64,000 nucleotides of DNA from an uncultured Saprospiraceae bacterium (GCA_937980645.1 CALJPQ010000007.1:1-64000), one strand, 5' to 3'. Positions 34,588 to 43,269 are shown, numbered from the stretch's first letter. The notes: generated by a model from the letters alone, not told the origin. Made by a program: numbers and translations.

Positions 34588-35364
34588 TTACATGGCGGTA
34601 CGAGTGCTTCGCTGCCGAATGAGCCAGTACTTGACCATGTTCTTAGCGTATTGCTGGTATTTGTCGGCCAGCCACAATAGCCGGTTATCTGTCCAGCGCT
34701 GAGGATGGAAGTTGAGCATGGCGCATTGCGGAAACCGCCCTCGGCGCACAGCGGCCACGATGTCGAAGGTGGTGCGGAACGTCAGGCCGAAGTGGTCGTC
34801 CACCTTGTCGCGCACGCTGACGGAGCGGCCGTCCCAGCGGCGCCCCGTGTCGGTGAGGTAGAGCACCTGGCGGAAGTCTATGTCGAAGTACGGCTCGCCT
34901 ATGATGCCGTAGTCCTGATACTGATAATGTTTCCACACGTCGCGGTTATCGTAGGGCGAGCGCGGGCTGCCGTGCATGCAAATGGTGCTCACGGGCACAA
35001 TACGGCGCAGGCGTTCCAGATGTTGCTCGAAGAGCTGGATGGCCCGGTGCGGGTCGCCTTTGGCGAAGTCCATGTCTTCGTAATGGTAGCCGACTTCGTG
35101 GCCCAAGTCATAGATGGCCCGAATGACGCCCTCGTCGTAGCTGTGTGGTACCATGCGGAAATAGTAGCTGCCTGTGATGCCCTTTTCATACTGGATTTGG
35201 GCAAAGCGCAGGCTGTGCAACTTGCGCGCGTCCACGTCGTGGCGCAACAGGATGACTTTGTGCTGCGGCTGCTGAAGGTAATCGCTGAAGGTCTGAAAGG
35301 CATATCCGGCCTCCACAAAAGCATCCAGCAATTGGCGATAGGCGGTCAGAGTAAAATCTCGCAT
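34588..35364 (-). CDS. NodB-fold polysaccharide deacetylase-like protein (HDVD type)
   Basis: 258 aa from the ATG at 35364, the start that fits both the operon spacing and the fold. It has the same HDVD-type signature as the gene at 32070: KVILLRHDVDARKLHSLRFA, GSYYFRMVPHSYDE, DLGHEVGYHYEDMDFA (metal His candidates), ICMHGSPRSPYDNRDVW and a late MLNFHPQRW. It is the last of six tightly packed minus-strand genes starting with the asparagine-synthase-like gene. It probably removes an acetyl group from a sugar precursor in the cytoplasm. The two HDVD proteins are distant paralogs, not recent copies. Confidence 0.72.
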   Translation of the reverse strand: MRDFTLTAYRQLLDAFVEAGYAFQTFSDYLQQPQHKVILLRHDVDARKLHSLRFAQIQYEKGITGSYYFRMVPHSYDEGVIRAIYDLGHEVGYHYEDMDFAKGDPHRAIQLFEQHLERLRRIVPVSTICMHGSPRSPYDNRDVWKHYQYQDYGIIGEPYFDIDFRQVLYLTDTGRRWDGRSVSVRDKVDDHFGLTFRTTFDIVAAVRRGRFPQCAMLNFHPQRWTDNRLLWLADKYQQYAKNMVKYWLIRQRSTRTAM

Positions 35365-35383
35365 GGGTGGTCGCCGATGAATT

Positions 35384-36361
35384 TCAGGCCGGCACCGACT
35401 GGGCGGCCAGTGTTTTAGCATAATACTGATAGACATGTCGCAAGCCTTCCTGCATATAGACGCGCGGCTCATAGCCCAAATAGCGGCGTATTTTAGAGAT
35501 GTCCGCATGCGAATGCCGCACATCCCCCGGCCGTTCGGGGCCATACACGGGCTGCAGGTCTTTACCGCTGATGTGGCGGAGCATGTCCACCATCTGGTTG
35601 AGGCTCACCTGCTCGCCACAGGCGACGTTGTAGACCTGATTGAGCGCACTTCGGTCTTCGGTAAAAAGGGCTAACTCATTGGCCAGCAGCGCATTTTCCA
35701 CATAAGTGAAGTCGCGCGTAGTGTTGCCGTCGCCGTTGATTTTAGGCGGAACGCCGTCCAGAAAGGCCTTACAAAAAATAGGGATGACGGCAGCGTAAGG
35801 GTTGGTCGGGTTTTGACGCGGGCCAAAGATGTTGAAATAGCGCAGGCCGACAAACGGCAGCCCATAGGTACGGGCAAAGACTTCGGCGTACAGTTCGGCG
35901 GCGTATTTACTCACGGCATAAGGCGACAGTGGCCGTCCGATACGCTCCTCCACTTTGGGCAGTTCACGGCTGTCGCCGTAGGTGCTGGAGGAGAATGCCA
36001 GCACAATTCGCTCCACACCTTCCTCCTTGGCCGCGTGCAGGATGTTGACCGTGCCACCCACATTTACCTCGTTGGTGCGCATAGGGTTTTCCAGCGAACG
36101 CGGTACCGAGCCCAGCGCCGCCTGGTGGGTTACCTTCGTAATGTCGCGCATGACACGCCGGCACGTGTCGTAGTCGCAGATGTCGCCGCGCACGAACTCG
36201 TAGCGCGGGTGGCTGAGGAACGGCTCCACATTTTCCATGTAGCCATTCGACAGGTCGTCTACCACGCGCACCAACTCCACGCGTGGGTCTTCCAAAAAAC
36301 GCTCGACCAGATTGGAGCCGATGAAGCCGGCACCGCCGGTTATGAGGAGACGGGTTGCCAT
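35384..36361 (-). CDS. UDP-hexose 4-epimerase-like SDR enzyme
   Basis: 325 aa extended SDR. NAD-binding GGAGFIGSNLVERFLE (residues 8-23), Asp in VVDDLSNG, the active-site Ser in AFSSSTYGDSRELP, Tyr/Lys in SPYAVSKYAAELYAEVFARTYG, then LRYFNIFGPRQNP and GDGNTTRDFTYVENA. These segments resemble UDP-N-acetylglucosamine 4-epimerases (WbpP/TviC type) more than GalE. It should supply UDP-GalNAc or a related sugar for the surface polysaccharide. The 5' end overlaps the upstream DUF354 gene by 22 bp, so the two are translationally coupled. Confidence 0.88.
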   Translation of the reverse strand: MATRLLITGGAGFIGSNLVERFLEDPRVELVRVVDDLSNGYMENVEPFLSHPRYEFVRGDICDYDTCRRVMRDITKVTHQAALGSVPRSLENPMRTNEVNVGGTVNILHAAKEEGVERIVLAFSSSTYGDSRELPKVEERIGRPLSPYAVSKYAAELYAEVFARTYGLPFVGLRYFNIFGPRQNPTNPYAAVIPIFCKAFLDGVPPKINGDGNTTRDFTYVENALLANELALFTEDRSALNQVYNVACGEQVSLNQMVDMLRHISGKDLQPVYGPERPGDVRHSHADISKIRRYLGYEPRVYMQEGLRHVYQYYAKTLAAQSVPA

Positions 36362-37401
36362 GACGGGTCTGCCTGTTTTTGGCCGTTTTTAGCGTAACGG
36401 CCGATGATGAAATCGAAGTAAAAGCGCGTAGCGTTGTCTTTAGTGGCCAGGAACGTCTGGCTGCGTTCGCGGTACGTCTGGCGGTCTTCGGCCAGTACCT
36501 TGTCCACCAGTTCAAAGACCTTGCCCGACTCAGTCGTGTTGAAGACCAGCCCGAATTGCTCCATTTCCTGGCAGTTCGGGTCTACGAACGTGCTCACATA
36601 CACGCAGGGCGTACCCAGAATACCAGCCTCTACGGCGGTCGTCGTGCCTTCGCTGACCACCAGCGTGGCGTAGTGGAGCACATGGTGGAATTTGTCCGGC
36701 GGCATGCGCAGGCAATAGGGCTTCAGCTCATCCGACACGCCGCGTTCCGACGTGATGAACACACGCATACGCTGGGCCAGCTTTTTGACCAGCCGTACCT
36801 TGTCGTCGGTGCTCATACCGCGATGCCCCACGTCATGCGTAGCATTCCAGGAGATGAAGCGCACCACGGCGTACTCCTCACCTTCGCCCACGCCGAGCCA
36901 CTGGCGGATGCTGGGGTCGGGCGTGAAAAACTCCGGGTGCAAGTACGCAATTTCGTGGTAGCTGTTGTAGCGTATCTGCCTGGGTCCAAGGTCTTTGGGC
37001 AATACGGCTGGCGTCAGGATAGCATCGGTAAAGGGCCGGTACAGGATGACCTGCTCGATGTTGCCCGTGTCCTCGATGGCTAAGTTTTTTGCCCCCAGTA
37101 GGAATGCCGCATGGGCCGCGTAGGGCGTGCCATGGCTCACAAACAGGTCGGGCTTGAAGCGCAGACCGGTGAGGAACATTTTAATGTCATAGCGCACCAA
37201 GCCCCATAGCTTGCCCGGCAGGCTGCGGTAATGCTTGCCGAAATTGATGTACGGGAAGCCCTCAGCCTCCAGCAGTTGCAGCTCGAACTCTTTGTCGCGA
37301 GCGGTGAACAGCACCTCGTGGCCGTGCTGCATGAGCAGACGGGCCAGATGCTTGAACAAATGCACGTGGGCAGGGTGCCCAATGTCGAAGATGACTCTCA
37401 T
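36340..37401 (-). CDS. DUF354 glycosyltransferase-like protein
   Basis: 353 aa from the ATG at 37401. It begins MRVIFDIGHPAHVHLFKHLA, the hallmark of the DUF354 family, proteins with a GT-B-like fold related to UDP-GlcNAc 2-epimerase/MurG. Other family segments: FVSHGTPYAAHAAFLLGAKNLAIEDTGN, VVRFISWNATHDVGHRG, VSEGTTTAVEAGILGTPCVYVST. Activity is unproven, but gene neighbourhoods place the family in polysaccharide synthesis. Its ATG shares one base with the stop codon of the FemAB-like gene upstream (TGATG), and its end overlaps the epimerase gene by 22 bp. Confidence 0.82.
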   Translation of the reverse strand: MRVIFDIGHPAHVHLFKHLARLLMQHGHEVLFTARDKEFELQLLEAEGFPYINFGKHYRSLPGKLWGLVRYDIKMFLTGLRFKPDLFVSHGTPYAAHAAFLLGAKNLAIEDTGNIEQVILYRPFTDAILTPAVLPKDLGPRQIRYNSYHEIAYLHPEFFTPDPSIRQWLGVGEGEEYAVVRFISWNATHDVGHRGMSTDDKVRLVKKLAQRMRVFITSERGVSDELKPYCLRMPPDKFHHVLHYATLVVSEGTTTAVEAGILGTPCVYVSTFVDPNCQEMEQFGLVFNTTESGKVFELVDKVLAEDRQTYRERSQTFLATKDNATRFYFDFIIGRYAKNGQKQADPSWQPVSS

Positions 37402-38411
37402 CAGCGTATGTATTGGTAAACTTTTAATCCAAATTTGCCCACCTCGTACAACGGGCGGTTGAGCACCAGCTCGTAGCGGCCGTAGCACACCTCCTGCCCG
37501 CCAAAGCGGGCTTTGAACTCGCGCACGCCATAATCTTCCTCTGGGCGACCAGCGCCCATGAAATCGAAATGGTCAAAACCATGCTTCGCCCCGTACTCGA
37601 TGGGCGCCCACGAGGCCAGTACGCTGGGATGCACGCCCGGAATGACGCCGTTCTCACCGCAGACGTACCACTGATACAGCACCTTGTTCCGATACACCGG
37701 CCCAATGCTGCCGCCCACCACTTTGCCCTCGTGCTTGACCACAAACACCTTGGCCGACGGCGATTTCCACATGTTCACAAACAAATCCGGCCCAGGCAGC
37801 GGCTTTTTTACCTTCTCCCGATAGAGCGTCTCCAAAATGCCGTACATGGCCAGCACGTCCGCTTCGCTCTCGGCCTCCACCGCCACGGCGCCCGCAGCCA
37901 GGCTGGTTTTGATTTGCCGACGGCGATTGCTGCTCAGGCGCGCCTTAGCCGCCTCCACACTGTCGGTTTTGACCAAATAATTCAAATGCGGGCGAAAATG
38001 AAAACCGCATGCCTCAAACGCCTCATGCAGCGGCGTGCAATCGAAGAAATTACGAAACTCGATGAAAATCGCCTTCCCGCGCCCATACCGCTTGAGCGCC
38101 TGCAACAGCGTACGCGCCACTGAGATGGATTCAGCGGCCACCAACGGACCACCCCAAACAATGAGCCGACGCGAAAGCCAAGCTTTCGGCCCACGACCGT
38201 CGGACTGCACCACGCCCATCAGCACACCCTCTAAAACACTCTGGCCGCTCATGGAAAGCAGGACAAAAGGCCGGTAACCGCGTACCGTCTCGATGAAGCG
38301 CAAAAACTCACTGCTCTGGAAGTAGTTGCCGTTCGGATGCGCATCTACAAACGCATCTAAGGCTTCAACCAGACCAGCATTCTTTAAATCAGCGTATGAG
38401 GTGTAAAGCAT
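37401..38411 (-). CDS. FemAB/GNAT-like aminoacyl- or acyltransferase
   Basis: 336 aa from the ATG at 38411; an upstream TTG adds three residues. The sequence has the double GNAT-fold layout of FemAB-related proteins: NGNYFQSSEFLRFIE at the start, FIEFRNFFD, the RRRQIKTSLAAGAVAVEAESEAD linker, VFVVKHEGKVVGGSIGPVYRNKVLYQWYVCGE, and FDHFDFMGAGRPEEDYGVREFKARFGGQE at the end. The last segment matches the 'fKarFGG' motif typical of this group. Relatives in exopolysaccharide/exosortase loci are believed to add an amino acid or acyl group to a glycan. It shares a TGATG overlap with the next gene. Confidence 0.8.
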   Translation of the reverse strand: MLYTSYADLKNAGLVEALDAFVDAHPNGNYFQSSEFLRFIETVRGYRPFVLLSMSGQSVLEGVLMGVVQSDGRGPKAWLSRRLIVWGGPLVAAESISVARTLLQALKRYGRGKAIFIEFRNFFDCTPLHEAFEACGFHFRPHLNYLVKTDSVEAAKARLSSNRRRQIKTSLAAGAVAVEAESEADVLAMYGILETLYREKVKKPLPGPDLFVNMWKSPSAKVFVVKHEGKVVGGSIGPVYRNKVLYQWYVCGENGVIPGVHPSVLASWAPIEYGAKHGFDHFDFMGAGRPEEDYGVREFKARFGGQEVCYGRYELVLNRPLYEVGKFGLKVYQYIR

Positions 38412-38450
38412 GGGTATCAAAACCGTGTGTGTTTTTTGATAAAAAGTCCT

Positions 38451-39413
38451 TCAGGAGCGATGCAGCACCTCAGAAATGGGCGCAGATAGTTTGTCGTCGT
38501 TCACGGCATCCGCGTCAACACCTTCCTCGCCCGGTCGGTAGTACGGCGATTTCCAGCGCCTGCGGCCCAGTGAGGCCAGCAGGAAGGTCCACAGCCCGCT
38601 GGCTTTGACGCATACGGCATCTTCGTTGTCGGTGTCGTCAATGCTCAGGCGGCGCAGGCGGTAAGGGTCAGAGTGCAGCGTGTTGTAGCCAAAATCCACC
38701 GTGATGGCGCACTCGTAGCCGGCGCGGCGCACAAGCGCCAGGTCGCGAGCGTTGTAGTCGCCGTTGGGAAAGGCAATGGCATTGACGCGCAGACCGTATT
38801 CCTGTTCCAGCGTCTGGCGCGAGCCGGCAATTTCGGTCCAGGCCTCCTCGTCGGTGCAGTGTGGCAGGCAAGGATGCAGCAGCGTATGGCTTTGGAAGTT
38901 GACGCGCGAGCGCATGTGCTCGATGTCCTGGCGCGACAGTGCTTGCGGCTGTTCCCATTCGCACAGCGGATCGAAGCCGACGCGCGCCAGCGCTTGGAGA
39001 CGTTCGGCATTGGGCACCGTTTTCAGCTGCCCGACGTTCACATCAGGATGCCGGTATTTGAACCAGAAATGCCGGCGTGTGCCTGCGATACCTGCGCAGA
39101 GGAAGATGGTTACCGGCAGGTCGAGTTTTTCTAAAATGGGCAGCAGTTCGCGGTTGCGGGCGTGCCCATCGTCTAAAGTGATGACCAACGCACGTTCGGG
39201 CAACCGACGGCCGTTGCGGCGGGCTGCCAAAAAGTCTTCCAGGGAAATGACGTTGTACGCCCGTTTCAAAAAGGCAAAGGCCCGCTCGGCGTAATCCGGA
39301 GCGATGTCGTGGAACATAACCAGCGTTACGCGTCGCCGCTGTGCGGTATGGCGCAGCAGCCAGGGCAGACCCGAATAGCGCAGGCACTTGAACAGGGCGT
39401 TTCGCAGCGTCAT
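38451..39413 (-). CDS. polysaccharide deacetylase (classical NodB motifs)
   Basis: 320 aa. Unlike the two HDVD relatives, this one has the classic motif 1 variant ALVITLDDGHARN with the metal/catalytic Asp pair and motif 2 FQSHTLLHPCLP (H-x4-H). Other CE4 elements are VTIFLCAGI, IAFPNGDYNARDL (motif 3 R/P region) and late LHSDPYRLRRLSID. It lacks a clear signal peptide; the N-terminus is basic with one weak hydrophobic patch (GLPWLL). It should deacetylate an N-acetyl sugar in the polysaccharide. Its ATG overlaps the upstream asparagine-synthase-like stop codon (ATGA), showing translational coupling. Confidence 0.88.
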   Translation of the reverse strand: MTLRNALFKCLRYSGLPWLLRHTAQRRRVTLVMFHDIAPDYAERAFAFLKRAYNVISLEDFLAARRNGRRLPERALVITLDDGHARNRELLPILEKLDLPVTIFLCAGIAGTRRHFWFKYRHPDVNVGQLKTVPNAERLQALARVGFDPLCEWEQPQALSRQDIEHMRSRVNFQSHTLLHPCLPHCTDEEAWTEIAGSRQTLEQEYGLRVNAIAFPNGDYNARDLALVRRAGYECAITVDFGYNTLHSDPYRLRRLSIDDTDNEDAVCVKASGLWTFLLASLGRRRWKSPYYRPGEEGVDADAVNDDKLSAPISEVLHRS

Positions 39414-41272
39414 GGCGTGTCAATAAATTGGTGATACCATTTGTCTAAGTGAATCCACTTCCAGATTTCGCGCGAGTAGTTGCCCTGTCGAGCGAGATGT
39501 TTCCGGTAAATGTCGTGCGCCTGAGCCATGTCTATCACACCGCGGCGAGCGTAGCGTTCAGAATGAAGTAGGTCAGTGATGTAGCGCTGAAAGGCAGGCG
39601 TTCGGAACCATTCGGCTTCAGGTGTTTCGAATCCCACCTTGTCGCGGCGCATGCGGATAGGTTCGGGCAACGTACCCTGCATAGCCTGACGCAGGATGCT
39701 TTTCGTCATGCCGCGATGTAGGATGCGCTCGTCGGGCAGCGTCAGTGTGCGCTCCACCAAGCGGTAATCCAAAAACGGCACACGCGCCTCTAAGGAGAAC
39801 CACATGGAATTGCGGTCTTCCCACTTGAGCAGGTGCTCCAGTTTGTACTCGAAGTGGTTGATGAGCGCCTCCTGAAGCGAGCGCGAGCCATACAGCTCGT
39901 CGTTGATGACGTTGTCCCCTTTGTTGGCGTGCGTCTGATAAAAGTCGGGGTGCAAGTATCCGCGCTGCATGACGCGCGCTCGAGTACGCCACGAGGGCGG
40001 CAGGCTAAAAAAGGCCCACGTCTTCAGACCGTATAGGGAGCGATGGTGGGCTAAATAGTGCGCCACTTCACTGGCTAACGTGGCTACTTTTCCACGGCGA
40101 AGCAGGTTTTTGAAATAAAAGCCAAAAAAATAATGGTAGCCGCCCAGTGCCTCGTCAGCGCCCTGCCCGTCGAGTAGGACAACTACGCGGCCGGCAGCCA
40201 ATTTCATCACGCGGTACTGAGCGTAGGTGGAACTGCTCGGCACAGGTTCGTACTGAGCTTTGGCCAGGTCGTCCAGGTCGGCCAGCAGACTGTCGGCGTC
40301 GGGTTGCGTGAAGTGCATATGGGCGATTTGCCCGTCGAACAGCCGGATAAAGGCTGACTCATCGCCATGTTGGCCCTGGCCGTAAATGGCCGAGAAGGTG
40401 TTCAGGTCGCACTTCTGGTAGTCCTTAAGCAGCACCGAAACGATGCTCGACGAGTCCAGGCCACCGCTGAGGCACACACCTACGGGCACGTCGCTGCGCA
40501 GGCGCAAACCTACCGCCGAAGCGAACAGGGCGCGGTACTCCTCGGGCGATGCGAACGGTTCCTTCAGTTCGCGCCGCAAATCGTACCAGCGTCGAGGACG
40601 CAGCTGGCGCTCTTCATCTGGCGCGCCGGGCGCTACACAGAGGCAGAAGCAGTGGCCGTGCGGCAGTTTTTTGACCTCTTTCAAAAAAGTGCCCTCGTCG
40701 TAGTCTGTGCGGTTGAAGGCCAGGAAGTTGAAGATAGCGTCGTCGTTGGGCGTTGGCTTTTGGCCCATCAGGGCCGTGATAGAGCGAATGTCGGAGCCGA
40801 AGAGGATGCGCTCGGCGTCCTGAGCGTAGAAAAAGGGCTTCACCCCGTAGCGGTCGCGCGCCCCAAAAAGCGTCTGCTCCTGGCGGTCGTAAAGGACAAA
40901 CGCCCACATGCCGTTGAAGCGGTGCAGCATCGCCTCGCCCCAGGCCTGCCAGGCCACTAAAATAACCTCTGTATCCGTCTGTGTGCGGAAAGCATAGCCC
41001 AGCGCCTTCAACTCTTCGCGCAGCTCGATGTAGTTGAAAATCTCGCCGTTGAACACAATGACGTAGCGCTCATCGGCCGAAAACATCGGCTGATGACCCG
41101 CCGGGCTGAGATCCAGAATGCTGAGCCGGACAAAACCCAAGCCCACCGGGCCTTCGGCAAACAGCCCCTCATCGTCGGGGCCGCGGTGCTTCATGGCCTG
41201 CATCATCACGCGCAAAGGCGTCTCGGCTACAGACTGACCGTGGAGGTGGATTATGCCGGAAATGCCGCACAT
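39410..41272 (-). CDS. asparagine synthase (glutamine-hydrolysing)-like amidotransferase
   Basis: 620 aa. After the start Met, the N-terminal nucleophile Cys2 (MCGISGIIHLHG) begins a class II glutaminase domain with RGPDDEG, VFNGEIFNYIELREEL and the TDTEVIL loop. The synthase domain has the PP-loop ATP site CLSGGLDSSSIVSVLL (about residue 267) and DGQGADEALGGY. Either it makes asparagine or, in this setting, it amidates a sugar carboxylate. It is the first of six coupled minus-strand genes with deacetylase, FemAB-like, DUF354, epimerase and second deacetylase. This order recalls exosortase-associated EPS clusters whose amidotransferase is AsnB-like. I avoid the symbol asnB because the substrate is uncertain. 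Confidence 0.9.
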   Translation of the reverse strand: MCGISGIIHLHGQSVAETPLRVMMQAMKHRGPDDEGLFAEGPVGLGFVRLSILDLSPAGHQPMFSADERYVIVFNGEIFNYIELREELKALGYAFRTQTDTEVILVAWQAWGEAMLHRFNGMWAFVLYDRQEQTLFGARDRYGVKPFFYAQDAERILFGSDIRSITALMGQKPTPNDDAIFNFLAFNRTDYDEGTFLKEVKKLPHGHCFCLCVAPGAPDEERQLRPRRWYDLRRELKEPFASPEEYRALFASAVGLRLRSDVPVGVCLSGGLDSSSIVSVLLKDYQKCDLNTFSAIYGQGQHGDESAFIRLFDGQIAHMHFTQPDADSLLADLDDLAKAQYEPVPSSSTYAQYRVMKLAAGRVVVLLDGQGADEALGGYHYFFGFYFKNLLRRGKVATLASEVAHYLAHHRSLYGLKTWAFFSLPPSWRTRARVMQRGYLHPDFYQTHANKGDNVINDELYGSRSLQEALINHFEYKLEHLLKWEDRNSMWFSLEARVPFLDYRLVERTLTLPDERILHRGMTKSILRQAMQGTLPEPIRMRRDKVGFETPEAEWFRTPAFQRYITDLLHSERYARRGVIDMAQAHDIYRKHLARQGNYSREIWKWIHLDKWYHQFIDTP

Positions 41273-41355
41273 CGGTTGCTTCGTTACGTGTTGGGAAGAA
41301 ATGCTTTCAGGATGAAATGCGATTAAATCGCCCTCGCACAGGCCAAAATCTGTGC

Positions 41356-41363
41356 CGAAGGTA
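41356..41363 (-). promoter_or_regulatory. possible -7 box TACCTTCG for the six-gene polysaccharide operon
   Basis: CGAAGGTA on the plus strand, 84 bp before the first ATG. It differs from TAnnTTTG by one base; the same variant is found before the ECF sigma gene. Confidence 0.35.
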
Positions 41364-41530
41364 CCGCTTGCCTGTTAAAGAGCGCCGGAAATGGCGTATT
41401 GCTGACCTTATTTAATCCAGCGTTTACATTTCAGCGCCTCGTGTATCAGAGCGCTTTTGGCCAAAAGCCTCAAGACTTCTCGCCTGTTAAAGACAAGTTT
41501 TTCCCTACTAATAATCCCCCATCTTTTCCA

Positions 41531-41538
41531 GACCTTTG
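41531..41538 (+). promoter_or_regulatory. -7 box variant GACCTTTG for carA
   Basis: One mismatch to TAnnTTTG, 15 bp before the ATG at 41554. It overlaps the TTG that would start a longer frame, supporting the ATG start. Confidence 0.4.
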
Positions 41539-41553
41539 CCGCCCAAAAAACGG

Positions 41554-42639
41554 ATGTCGCAAGCCCTGCTCCTCTTAGAAGACGGCACGCTGCTCAAAGG
41601 CCGCGCCGCTGGCAAGATTGGTACCGTTACTGGCGAGATTTGCTTCAACACCGGCATGACGGGTTACCAGGAAATTTTTACCGACCCATCGTACGTGGGC
41701 CAGATACTGGTAATGACCAACGTCCACATCGGCAACTACGGCGCGCGCCGCGATGAGGTCGAAAGCGACGGCGTCAAAATCGCTGGTCTGGTGTGCCGCA
41801 ATTTCAGCAGCCATTACAGCCGCGTGCAGGCCGACCAGAGCCTGCAGGACTACGCCGAAGCCGAAAACTTAGTGGCCATTCAGGACGTGGACACGCGCGC
41901 CTTGGTGCAACACATCCGCACGCGCGGAGCCATGAACGCCATCATCTCCTCCGAAATAGATGATCTGGCCGAGTTGCGCCGTCGGCTGGAGGCCACGCCG
42001 CCCATGGCCGGGCTGGAACTGTCGAGCCGCGTAACCACCGCCGAGCCGTATTTCTGGGGCGACCCCGAAGCACGCCATCGCGTAGCCGTGATGGACTTTG
42101 GCGTCAAACGCAACATCTTGCGCTGCTTAGCCGAACGCGGCTGCTACCTGAAGGTCTTCCCTGCCCATACCCCTTTCGAGGAAGTGAAAACCTGGAACCC
42201 TGACGGCTACTTCCTCTCCAACGGCCCAGGCGACCCTGCCGCCATGGACTATGCCGTAACGCTCACGCAGCAGATGCTCCAGGATGGCAAACCCTTATTC
42301 GGCATCTGCTTAGGCCAGCAAATCTTGGCTTTAGCCGCTGGCCTTCCCACTTACAAACTGCATCACGGACACCGGGGCATCAACCACCCGGTGAAAAACC
42401 TGCTCACCGGCCGCGGCGAAATTACCAGCCAAAATCACGGCTTCGGCGTACTCGAACAGGCCGTCTATGACTCGCCCTCCATCGTAGAACCCACACACAT
42501 CAACCTGAACGACAACACCATCGAAGGCATCCGGCTCAAAAACCATGCAGCCTTCTCCGTGCAATACCACCCCGAAGCCAGCCCAGGACCACACGACGCG
42601 CGCTACCTGTTCGACGAATTCGTCGCCCTGCTCGCCTGA
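41554..42639 (+). CDS. carA: carbamoyl-phosphate synthase small subunit
   Basis: 361 aa, standard CarA length. It hydrolyses glutamine to feed ammonia to CarB in pyrimidine and arginine synthesis. The N-terminal domain has GEICFNTGMTGYQEIFTDPSY and the GATase domain has LSNGPGDPAAMDYAV, FGICLGQQILALA (nucleophile Cys), GHRGINHPVKN, SQNHGFGV and VQYHPEASPGPHD (catalytic His and Glu). The start at 41554 gives MSQALLLLEDGTLLKG, the normal N-terminus. carB is not in the window. It is divergent from the polysaccharide operon. Confidence 0.96.
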   Translation: MSQALLLLEDGTLLKGRAAGKIGTVTGEICFNTGMTGYQEIFTDPSYVGQILVMTNVHIGNYGARRDEVESDGVKIAGLVCRNFSSHYSRVQADQSLQDYAEAENLVAIQDVDTRALVQHIRTRGAMNAIISSEIDDLAELRRRLEATPPMAGLELSSRVTTAEPYFWGDPEARHRVAVMDFGVKRNILRCLAERGCYLKVFPAHTPFEEVKTWNPDGYFLSNGPGDPAAMDYAVTLTQQMLQDGKPLFGICLGQQILALAAGLPTYKLHHGHRGINHPVKNLLTGRGEITSQNHGFGVLEQAVYDSPSIVEPTHINLNDNTIEGIRLKNHAAFSVQYHPEASPGPHDARYLFDEFVALLA

Positions 42640-42848
42640 GCAACGCTCAGCCGCTTCGCCATTGCCGACCTGGAGTTCGTACCGGCCGGTTGACGTCCGG
42701 TAAGGAACACGACTTTTTTGGGAAAAATGCAGCACCGAAGGTAACCTTTGCACCTCTGTCTGCATCTAAGGACGTGCTTATTTGGCCACAAACGTTAATC
42801 TTTTCCAAAACAGAAAACCTTGTGCGCGTCGGCACAGTTAAGTCCACA

Positions 42849-42856
42849 TATCTTTA
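42849..42856 (+). promoter_or_regulatory. -7 box variant TATCTTTA before the small T9SS-tail gene
   Basis: One mismatch to TAnnTTTG. It directly abuts the in-frame ATG at 42857, so translation more likely begins at the ATG at 42878, which starts a clean signal peptide. Confidence 0.35.
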
Positions 42857-42877
42857 ATGCAAAATTTGACCTTACGC

Positions 42878-43186
42878 ATGAAATACATGTTACTCCTGTC
42901 TTTCTTTTTAACCCTGTTCGCCGGTTCGGCAGCGTCTCAGACAGCCCTCCGGCCCGAGCTTTCGGTGTATCCCAACCCAGCCGTAGAGTACATTGCCGTG
43001 AACGATCCCAATGAAAGCGTGGGCTTCGTAGCCATTTTCAACCTGGTTGGCAAAAAGGTCAAAGAGTTTGAATACTCAAAGGGCGCCAATCTGCCCGTGG
43101 GCGATTTGCCCAAAGGTATGTACATGGTGCAGCTGCAAGACCGCCAGCACAATGTGCTGAAAACGCAAATGGTGGATAAACGATAG
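42878..43186 (+). CDS. minimal T9SS sorting-domain protein (signal peptide plus tail only)
   Basis: 102 aa from the ATG at 42878. The first 21 residues are a signal peptide (MKYMLLLSFFLTLFAGSAAS). All the rest is a type A T9SS C-terminal domain: LSVYPNPAVEYIAV, VGFVAIFNLVGKKVKEF, LPVGDLPKGMYMVQLQD and KTQMVDKR at the end. There is no cargo domain between. It should be exported by Sec and recognised by the T9SS, giving a free-standing sorting domain at the outer membrane. Function unknown; it could be a regulator, chaperone decoy or filler of the attachment machinery. It ends in one of the best terminators in the window. The ATG at 42857 is an alternative start. Confidence 0.82.
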   Translation: MKYMLLLSFFLTLFAGSAASQTALRPELSVYPNPAVEYIAVNDPNESVGFVAIFNLVGKKVKEFEYSKGANLPVGDLPKGMYMVQLQDRQHNVLKTQMVDKR

Positions 43187-43220
43187 CCTCCGCGCCAAGG
43201 CGCACCATAGATACTTGCGA

Positions 43221-43261
43221 CTGCTCCGCAGAGGCGTCAGGCCTCTGCGGAGCAGTTTTTT
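43221..43261 (+). terminator. strong rho-independent terminator
   Basis: Perfect 15-bp stem CTGCTCCGCAGAGGC (43221-43235) / GCCTCTGCGGAGCAG (43241-43255), loop GTCAG, then six T. It ends the transcript of the small T9SS-tail gene, 9 bp before the next gene's promoter box. Confidence 0.92.
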
Positions 43262-43269
43262 ATTCGAGC

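Noticed and set aside
39410..41272. Lasso-peptide or other RiPP cyclase role for the AsnB-like protein
   Set aside because: It has a full glutaminase domain with Cys2 and normal length, and neighbours are glycan genes; no precursor peptide or protease gene is seen.
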